Origin: Candidatus Omnitrophica bacterium CG07_land_8_20_14_0_80_50_8
GTDB lineage: Bacteria > Omnitrophota > Gorgyraeia > 2-02-FULL-51-18
DNA: 9,638 bases
NCBI GenBank assembly: GCA_002779345.1
Contig: PEWW01000080.1
Span: 1-9,638, forward strand
Reading direction: 5' to 3'
Below the pieces are notes generated by a model that saw only the letters and a program-made list of their open reading frames with translations, was not told the origin of the DNA and made no database searches. Shown piece by piece: positions 4,770-9,638 of the stretch (positions within the stretch are counted from its first letter, which is position 1; each line of letters begins with the position of its first letter). The position numbers and the translations under genes were made by a program.

Positions 4770-4967
4770 ATGCCTAAATTAAAAACGAACAAATCAACTC
4801 ACAAAAGGTTCCGTGTCACCCAGAGCGGTAAGTTCAAAAAAATGCGCGCGGGGAAACGGCATTTATTACAGGGCAAGTCCTCCAAACGCAAGCGGCACTT
4901 AAGACAAAGCGATTGGGCCAGCAGTGCGTTTGGAAAACAATTGAGGAGGTTATTACCCTATGCCTAA
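4770..4967 (+). CDS. rpmI: 50S ribosomal protein L35
   Basis: A 65-residue, very basic protein read from ATG 4770: [20 protein letters not shown] matches the L35 opening MPKxKTxKxxxKRFKxTxxG. The middle [25 protein letters not shown] matches the family's AgkrHllxxKsxKrkR segment. Another ATG at 4758 (AAAGGA 9 nt upstream) would add MRIK. I prefer 4770 because L35 normally begins at MPK, and GAGGA (4760-4764) lies 5 nt before it. L35 binds 23S rRNA in the large subunit. The end overlaps rplT by 8 bp, so L35 and L20 are translationally coupled as in other bacteria. Expression is probably under L20 control, inferred from the operon type. Confidence 0.95.
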   Translation: MPKLKTNKSTHKRFRVTQSGKFKKMRAGKRHLLQGKSSKRKRHLRQSDWASSAFGKQLRRLLPYA

Positions 4968-5310
4968 ATCTAAACATGTACCGGCCGGGAGAGCCCGCCG
5001 GCGTAAATTTTTAAAGGCGGCCAAAGGCTATGTCGGCGGCCGCAGAAAGCTTTACCGCACGGCCCGCGAAACAGTCCAGCGCGCGCTTGCGTTTGCGACG
5101 CGTGACCGTCACGACACAAAATCCGTATTCCGAAAGATTTGGATTACGCGTATTTCGGCGGCCGCTCATGTTAATGGAATCTCCTACAGCCGCTTGATGC
5201 ATGGCCTTAAAAAAGCAAAATGCGAATTGGACCGGAAAGTTTTGGCTGATTTGGCTCACCATGACAAGCAGGTGTTTTCCGAAATCGTTGCGCTTGCTAA
5301 GGGAAAATAG
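4960..5310 (+). CDS. rplT: 50S ribosomal protein L20
   Basis: A 116-residue basic protein, the normal length for L20. The long basic N-terminal helix region includes [20 protein letters not shown] and [21 protein letters not shown], matching the family's RRkkiLkxAKGyxGxrxxxxrxAxxxvxkAlxYayrdRr pattern. The globular part has [20 protein letters not shown] (family FRxLWIxRINAAaRxnGlsYS) and [10 protein letters not shown] (LdRKxLAdlA). L20 is needed early in 50S assembly and acts as translational repressor of the rpmI-rplT pair in E. coli and B. subtilis. GAGGAGG (4943-4949) lies 10 nt before ATG 4960, inside the end of rpmI. The stop TAG is followed immediately by the pheS start codon. Confidence 0.97.
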   Translation: MPKSKHVPAGRARRRKFLKAAKGYVGGRRKLYRTARETVQRALAFATRDRHDTKSVFRKIWITRISAAAHVNGISYSRLMHGLKKAKCELDRKVLADLAHHDKQVFSEIVALAKGK

Positions 5311-6294
5311 TTGATTGGTGCGCTTAAAAAACTAGAAGTTGACTTCCGCGGTGAATTGCCGCTGGTTTCTAACCTGGATCAGTTGGAAGCGCTCAAAGTC
5401 AAATATCTTGGCCGCAAAGGGCTTTTTACTTCGGTTTCGGGGAGGATTGCCGAACTGTCTAAAGAGGAAAAAAAGCTAGCGGGCCAAGCAATGAATCGCG
5501 TCAAGCTTTTGCTTGAACAGCTCTTTGCTGACCGAGAGAGTTTATTCAAGTCTCAGGCCATTTCCTCCGAGAAAAAAATCGATACGACTATGCCCGGCAC
5601 CTTTTATGCGCCCGGAAGTCTTCATCCGTTGACCCGGGTGATTCTCGATGTGACTCAACTATTTGAACGTTTGGGTTTTAGCGTGGTAGACGGGCCTGAG
5701 GTTGAAACGGAGTACCACAATTTCGAGGCGCTCAATATTCCTCCCAATCATCCCGCCCGTGACGGATTTGATACCTTTTATCTCGAAAACGGGCACCTGT
5801 TAAGAAGCCAAACCTCGACCGTTCAAATCCGGATCATGGAAAAGGTAAAACCACCCTTAAAGATCATCGCGCCCGGGAAGGTTTACCGGCCCGACGCGAC
5901 GGATGCGACGCACGCTTTCATGTTTCATCAGATTGAGGGGCTCATGGTCGATAAAGACACCAGTTTCGCGGACTTGAAAGGCGCCTTGTTGGCGTTCGCG
6001 AAAGAATTTTTTGGGTCAAAAACCAGACTACGTTTTCGGCCGCATTTTTTTCCTTTCACCGAACCAAGCGCCGAGGTCGATATTTTTTGGGAAGCGCAGG
6101 GCCAATGGCTTGAGATTTTAGGAGCGGGCATGGTGCACCCGAACGTTTTGAGCGCTCTTAAGATTGATCCGCGCGCATACGCGGGTTTTGCGTTTGGCAT
6201 GGGAGTCGAGCGTATCGCGATGCTGAAGTACGGCGTTGAAGATATCCGCCAATTTTTTGAGAACGATGTTCGATTTTTGAGGCAATTTGAATAA
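5311..6294 (+). CDS. pheS: Phenylalanyl-tRNA synthetase alpha chain
   Basis: The catalytic subunit of the alpha2-beta2 PheRS, which activates phenylalanine and charges tRNA-Phe. It has 327 residues, the same length as the E. coli protein. Residues 1-85 form the N-terminal coiled-coil arm that contacts tRNA (LDQLEALKVKYLGRKGLFTS is typical). The class II core follows: HPLTRVILDVTQLFERLGF (motif 1), GPEVETEYHNFEALNIP, HPARDGFDTFYL, LLRSQTSTVQIRIM, GKVYRPD, FMFHQIEGLMVDKD (motif 2), FPFTEPSAEVDIFW, LGAGMVHPNVL and GFAFGMGVERIAML (motif 3, with the Ala of the phenylalanine pocket retained). The start is TTG 5311 directly after the rplT stop, with AAGGGA (5299-5304) 6 nt upstream. All core motifs are present. 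Confidence 0.97.
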   Translation: MIGALKKLEVDFRGELPLVSNLDQLEALKVKYLGRKGLFTSVSGRIAELSKEEKKLAGQAMNRVKLLLEQLFADRESLFKSQAISSEKKIDTTMPGTFYAPGSLHPLTRVILDVTQLFERLGFSVVDGPEVETEYHNFEALNIPPNHPARDGFDTFYLENGHLLRSQTSTVQIRIMEKVKPPLKIIAPGKVYRPDATDATHAFMFHQIEGLMVDKDTSFADLKGALLAFAKEFFGSKTRLRFRPHFFPFTEPSAEVDIFWEAQGQWLEILGAGMVHPNVLSALKIDPRAYAGFAFGMGVERIAMLKYGVEDIRQFFENDVRFLRQFE

Positions 6295-6304
6295 AATACT
6301 AATC

Positions 6305-6375
6305 CGTCATTCTGAGGAGCGTAGCGGCGAAACATCTTATCGTGATGGGATCCTTCGTTGCGCTTGAGGATGGCA
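6305..6375. repeat. Imperfect palindromic repeat in the pheS-pheT spacer
   Basis: The 97-bp spacer is mostly an imperfect inverted repeat: left arm 6306-6331 (GTCATTCTGAGGAGCGTAGC, then GGCGAA) and right arm 6354-6374 (TTCGTTGCGCTTGAGGATGG, then C). The 'GTCATTCTGAGG-GCG...TTCG...GAGGATG' pattern is a common dispersed repeat in bacterial genomes. It separates two subunit genes that are usually nearly adjacent and leaves no strong Shine-Dalgarno before pheT. No T-run follows, so it is not a typical terminator. Confidence 0.65.
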
Positions 6376-6391
6376 TGCCGGGCATATAAAT

Positions 6392-8437
6392 ATGAAACTA
6401 CCCATTACTTGGCTTAAACGATACATTGACGTCCCATGGACGCCCGAGCAACTGGCGGAGGCGCTGACGCTTTCAGGCACCAAAGTCGAACACCTCGAAA
6501 AAAAATCAGGAGAGTCCGTCTTAGAGCTGGAAATCACTACCAACCGTCCGGATTGTCTAAGTATGCTCGGTCTCGCCCAAGAAGTGGCGGTCTTAACGGG
6601 CAATAAAATAAAATTTCCAAAAATCCTAAAATCTGTTTTGAATAAAAAAAATTCTGCCGTAAAACCATTGGCGATTATTATCGAGGATCCAAAGGGGTGC
6701 CCAAAATATACGGCTCGGTTGATACAAAATGTTACCGTTCGTCCGTCGCCGGTGGAAATTCAAAACTGTCTTGGGTGGATGGGCACGCGACCCGTCAACC
6801 AGGTGGTGGACGCGACGAATTTCGTGCTTTTCGAGACGGGCCAGCCGCTTCACGCTTTCGATTACGATAAACTGATCGGGAGGCGAATCGTGGTTCGCCG
6901 CTCGAGGGCGGGCGAACGATTTTTGGGACTGGATGGCACGGAGGTGGCGCTCGATGAAAAAACGCTGGTCATCGCGGACGCCCAGCGTCCGGTAGCGATC
7001 GCCGGCGTCATGGGTGGGAAATTAACGGAAGTCACGGAGCATACAAAAAATATTCTTCTCGAATCCGCCTGTTTTGATTTGGGTCTCGTTCGTCAGGCCT
7101 CCAGGAAATATAAATTATTCACCGAATCCAGTTATCGGTTCGAACGCGGGGTCAACCCCGGCAACATTTTGTCCGCCTCTGCCAGAGCCTGTGATCTGAC
7201 GCTCCAATGGGATCCCGACGCATCGGCCGGTCCGATTTTCGAAAAAGGCCCCCGGAAGGAAGCAAAAGCAAAACCTATCCTGTTGCCGCTTTTGACTCTT
7301 GAGAAAATGACGGGGCTTAAGATTTCTCTGTCAAGAACAGGCACTATTTTAAAAAATTTGGGATTCAACGTCCGACCGATAGGGGCGGATAAAATTCTAG
7401 TGACACCTCCGGGTTCGCGAGGCGATATTCAACTGGAGGCGGACCTTATTGAAGAGGTTCTGCGGATCGAGGGATTTGACAAAGTGCGTGCCGCGCTTCC
7501 GATGACCAGACATCCCGAAACGCCGATCCAAGACCCAAAAGCGACCGGCGTGCTTAAACTTAAGCAATTTTTGTCAGACCTGGGTTTTAGAGAAATTATT
7601 ACAGTCAGTCTGATTTCGGAGAAGGCTTTGGTGAACGCCGGATTTACGGAATTGGGACGCGCTCAAAAAATAGTCAATCCCTTAAGCGCGGAGCAAGCAT
7701 TTTTGAGGCCGCTCCTTTTGCCCGGGATGCTGCAGACCATTCTTTACAACGTCTCCCGCAAAGCCGACGCTCTGAAATTGTTTGAGATCGGCAATCGTTA
7801 TGCGGCGGGCGTGGAAGCAACAGTGCTGGCGGTGTCCATTTATGGAAATCTGGAGGATCATTGGCGTCGGAAAATCCCGGCGTCTTTCTACGATTTGAAG
7901 GGGATTACGGAAAATATTTTAGATTTCCTGAAAATTAAAAATGTTCAATGGCATGAAAATGACGCTTGCCCTAAATACAAAAATTCAAGCACATTAACGA
8001 TGGATGGAAAAAAAATAGGAACGCTGGGCGATTTGAGCCAGCCCCTTCTAGGGCATTGGGATATTGCTCGCCCTGTGATTTATGGTGAACTGGTACTCGA
8101 TGGGTTTTTTAAAAAATCCGGCGAACCAAAAATTATCCAGGTAAAGCCTTTGCCTAAATATCCGCTCGTGCACCGTGATGTGGCCTTTATGATTGACGAG
8201 CGCGTATCAGTCGCAGCGCTTGAGACTTTGATGAAAAAAGCCGCACTGCCGTACCTTTCGAAAGTTAGGCTTTTTGACGAATACACAGGAAAAAATATAG
8301 CTTCCGGCAAACGAAGCCTTGCGTTTTCTTTAGCTTATCAGAAAAATACGGGTACCTTCGCCGACGAGGAGATTAACGCCCTTCAAACCAAAATCAGCGA
8401 GGCGTTAAAAAACACCTATCAGGTAGAATTTCGGTGA
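6392..8437 (+). CDS. pheT: Phenylalanyl-tRNA synthetase beta chain, short form without the OB-fold tRNA-binding domain
   Basis: The beta subunit carries the editing site that hydrolyses Tyr-tRNA-Phe and supports the alpha subunit. It has 681 residues against about 795 in E. coli. It begins MKLPITWLKRYIDVPWTPEQ, the normal B1 domain. From SGTKVEHLE (about residue 35) it passes through a short linker straight to LELEITTNRPDCLSMLGLAQ (about residues 44-63). The ~115-residue EMAP/Trbp111-like OB domain that normally lies between is absent. The editing domain B3/B4 is complete (CPKYTARLIQNV, VVDATNFVLFETGQPLHAFD, VAIAGVMGG, ESSYRFERGVNP). B5 follows (LEADLIEEVLRIEGFDKV), then the catalytic-like domain (FYDLKGITENIL). 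A full C-terminal FDX-ACB domain ends the chain (KYPLVHRDVAFMIDE to FSLAYQ). SD is weak before ATG 6392. Confidence 0.95.
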   Translation: MKLPITWLKRYIDVPWTPEQLAEALTLSGTKVEHLEKKSGESVLELEITTNRPDCLSMLGLAQEVAVLTGNKIKFPKILKSVLNKKNSAVKPLAIIIEDPKGCPKYTARLIQNVTVRPSPVEIQNCLGWMGTRPVNQVVDATNFVLFETGQPLHAFDYDKLIGRRIVVRRSRAGERFLGLDGTEVALDEKTLVIADAQRPVAIAGVMGGKLTEVTEHTKNILLESACFDLGLVRQASRKYKLFTESSYRFERGVNPGNILSASARACDLTLQWDPDASAGPIFEKGPRKEAKAKPILLPLLTLEKMTGLKISLSRTGTILKNLGFNVRPIGADKILVTPPGSRGDIQLEADLIEEVLRIEGFDKVRAALPMTRHPETPIQDPKATGVLKLKQFLSDLGFREIITVSLISEKALVNAGFTELGRAQKIVNPLSAEQAFLRPLLLPGMLQTILYNVSRKADALKLFEIGNRYAAGVEATVLAVSIYGNLEDHWRRKIPASFYDLKGITENILDFLKIKNVQWHENDACPKYKNSSTLTMDGKKIGTLGDLSQPLLGHWDIARPVIYGELVLDGFFKKSGEPKIIQVKPLPKYPLVHRDVAFMIDERVSVAALETLMKKAALPYLSKVRLFDEYTGKNIASGKRSLAFSLAYQKNTGTFADEEINALQTKISEALKNTYQVEFR

Positions 8438-8694
8438 AAGATTGGATCGAACGAGTCGGAATGGTGGCGGGGGTCGCACTGCCATTTTTCAATATTCCTT
8501 TAATCATAAAACTTATTAAAAGAAAAAGTTCAAAGGATTTAAGCCTTTCGTGGGCACTGGGTGTGTGGATTTGCATTGTGCTGATGACACCGCAGGCGCT
8601 GAGATCTCAGGATATCACGTTTAGGCTTTTCGGAATCGTCAATATCATTTTTTTTAGCGCGGTTGCATTTTTTGTATTAAAATACCGCAGGTAA
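8434..8694 (+). CDS. Small SemiSWEET/PQ-loop-like membrane protein
   Basis: An 86-residue protein with three likely membrane segments: about residues 8-28, 38-56 and 63-83. Between the first two, NIPLIIKLIKRKSSKDLSLS fits the PQ-loop pattern PQxxKxxKxKSxxDLS, with Leu in place of the Gln of PQ. The third segment, RLFGIVNIIFFSAVAFFVLK, resembles the third helix of SemiSWEETs, including the Asn after a small-residue stretch. One three-helix unit is the SemiSWEET size; such proteins dimerise and can transport sugars, but the substrate here is unknown. GTG 8434 overlaps the pheT stop in GTGA, indicating translational coupling. The family call rests on pattern recognition; a generic small PQ-loop membrane protein is the alternative. 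Confidence 0.6.
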   Translation: MKDWIERVGMVAGVALPFFNIPLIIKLIKRKSSKDLSLSWALGVWICIVLMTPQALRSQDITFRLFGIVNIIFFSAVAFFVLKYRR

Positions 8695-8722
8695 GCTCTG
8701 GGACGAAAACGGAGGGTTTGCT

Positions 8723-9151
8723 ATGAAGAAGAGTTCTTGGGCGCTCTTGGCTGTATTGTTCGTAGGTCTATTTGGTTTTTCAAAAATTTCGATTGCCAAA
8801 ACCTATGCCCGGCCCGCCGAGGATCCGGCCATAGATAACGGATCCGCTCAGACCTCTCAGGAAGTTGAAAGAACGAAGGAACTTCTGGAGATTTGGAAAG
8901 ACCATGTGCGAACTCTTACTAAAGAAAGAGATGCGGCCTACCGGGAGCTGGAAGCCCTAAAAAGCCAAGGCGCCGGATCCGCAGAAATGGGAGATGCCTC
9001 CCAAGAAGCTATCCTGAAAGAGAAGGAAGACGCGCTTCGTCAAGTCGAGGATTTAAAGGGACGTTTAGATATCCTCCAAACCAGGTACGACAAACTTCAA
9101 TCCACAACGGCTCAAAATGAAGAAAAAGGCAAAAGAAGAAAACGACAATAA
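8723..9151 (+). CDS. Exported coiled-coil protein, N-terminal part (frame changes near 9123)
   Basis: I do not recognise a named family. ATG 8723 has a good Shine-Dalgarno (GGAGGG, 8711-8716, 6 nt away). The N-terminus is a signal peptide: basic MKKSS, hydrophobic core WALLAVLFVGLFGF, and a plausible cleavage site after SIA or TYA (about residues 25-29). A short Pro/Asp/Ser-rich linker follows. From about residue 45 there are charged heptads (QEVERTKELLEIWKDHVRTL..., LKEKEDALRQVEDLKGRLDI) typical of a coiled coil. The frame ends with an abnormal basic tail (GKRRKRQ) at TAA 9149-9151. One base out of phase, an open frame from 9069 onward continues in coiled-coil composition. This is best read as the first part of one gene interrupted by a single-base frameshift at the A-run 9123-9127, or of a programmed +1 shift. 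An exported structural or envelope protein is the likely role. Confidence 0.65.
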   Translation: MKKSSWALLAVLFVGLFGFSKISIAKTYARPAEDPAIDNGSAQTSQEVERTKELLEIWKDHVRTLTKERDAAYRELEALKSQGAGSAEMGDASQEAILKEKEDALRQVEDLKGRLDILQTRYDKLQSTTAQNEEKGKRRKRQ

Positions 9152-9638
9152 AGCCGGGGGTGTCAACGCGGCTCAGCTTGCTACGTTAAGGGCAAAAGCT
9201 GAAAAATTGCAGGCGGTTGAAAAAGAGCTGCGGGAAGCAAGGAACTATTTCGCTTCCTACATGAAAGATGCCGACGCGAAGTACAAAGCGTTGGCGCAGG
9301 CGAATGAGACATTGCAATCGGATACTCAAAATAAAACAGTCGGAAAACAAGAAGCTCCGGAACTGGACCAAGCCTTAGCCAAGTTGAAATCCCAGAATGA
9401 TCAACTCCTAACGGCCCAAACTCAACAAACCGACACGATAGAGAATCTTAAAACCCAAAACAAAAAAATTGTTGAAGAAAACAAAACTCTGGAAAACGAG
9501 CTTGAAAGCGCAAGATCCGAAATAAAGAATCAAGCGGAGCCGAATCAGGAACTTGAAAAACTCAAAAAATCCCAAGCCCAACAAACGAAGACCATCCAAG
9601 GCCTGGAAGCAAAAAACAACAAAATCCTAGAGGACAAT
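9117..9638 (+). CDS. Coiled-coil protein, continuation in shifted frame, open at the window end
   Basis: This frame is open from 9069 (preceding stop TAG 9066-9068) to the window edge; the first ATG is 9117, giving 174 visible codons. The sequence is rich in Lys, Glu, Gln, Asn and Leu heptads with almost no Cys, Trp or aromatic residues, indicating a long coiled coil. It contains an internal repeat of about 52 residues: the segment coded at 9411-9482 (TAQTQQTDTIENL...) resembles that at 9567-9638 (KSQAQQTKTIQGL...), with 12 of 24 residues identical by my count. It has no signal peptide and no clear Shine-Dalgarno before ATG 9117. I therefore read it as the continuation of the exported protein starting at 8723, separated by a +1 frame change, rather than an independent gene. 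Function is unknown. Confidence 0.6.
   Translation, partial: MKKKAKEENDNKAGGVNAAQLATLRAKAEKLQAVEKELREARNYFASYMKDADAKYKALAQANETLQSDTQNKTVGKQEAPELDQALAKLKSQNDQLLTAQTQQTDTIENLKTQNKKIVEENKTLENELESARSEIKNQAEPNQELEKLKKSQAQQTKTIQGLEAKNNKILEDN

Noticed and set aside
5011..5262. Minus-strand open frames across rplT, pheS, pheT, thrS and the coiled-coil gene
   Set aside because: They are antisense shadows of well-supported genes, without motifs or ribosome binding sites.

Overview
The window (9638 bp, all genes on the + strand) looks like a chromosomal core-gene region from an uncultured Gram-negative-type bacterium. The gene order thrS-infC-rpmI-rplT-pheS-pheT, a phenylalanyl-tRNA synthetase beta chain without its OB-fold tRNA-binding domain, mixed base composition and frequent palindromic intergenic repeats remind me of Candidatus Omnitrophota or a neighbouring lineage. 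That placement is inference from memory, not a search.

Layout. (1) 1-940: the end of a stand-alone CoaC (phosphopantothenoylcysteine decarboxylase), then a stand-alone CoaB (phosphopantothenate-cysteine ligase). These activities are fused as CoaBC in most bacteria; here a palindromic repeat sits at the split. (2) 993-1397: three tRNA genes, Cys(GCA), Leu(UAA) and Val(GAC), none with an encoded CCA. The tRNA-Cys has altered bases at positions 18 and 55. (3) 1398-1740: about 340 bp without a credible gene, packed with hairpins. Its first 97 bp form a two-hairpin module whose architecture recurs between infC and rpmI (4651-4740). (4) 1737-2363: a MazEF-type toxin-antitoxin pair with its own promoter and operator-like palindromes. 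(5) 2363-8437: a translation operon with thrS, infC, rpmI, rplT, pheS and pheT. infC starts at AUU, the classical IF3 autoregulation device, and both aminoacyl-tRNA synthetases with appended domains have lost one (TGS in ThrRS, EMAP-like OB fold in PheT). (6) 8434-8694: a small SemiSWEET/PQ-loop-like membrane protein overlapping the end of pheT. (7) 8723-9638: a secreted coiled-coil protein that switches frame near 9123 and continues past the window edge.

Functionally, regions 1 to 5 are housekeeping: coenzyme A synthesis, tRNAs, two tRNA charging enzymes, an initiation factor and two 50S proteins. The toxin-antitoxin pair is wired directly into the translation operon: the toxin stop and the thrS start share one base (TAATG), and no terminator is visible between them. 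The TA promoter may therefore also drive thrS and the genes behind it. I see no clearly new multi-gene system. The most notable signals are the TA-thrS coupling, the repeated two-hairpin element, the two domain-stripped synthetases, the tRNA-Cys core change and the frame switch in the coiled-coil gene.
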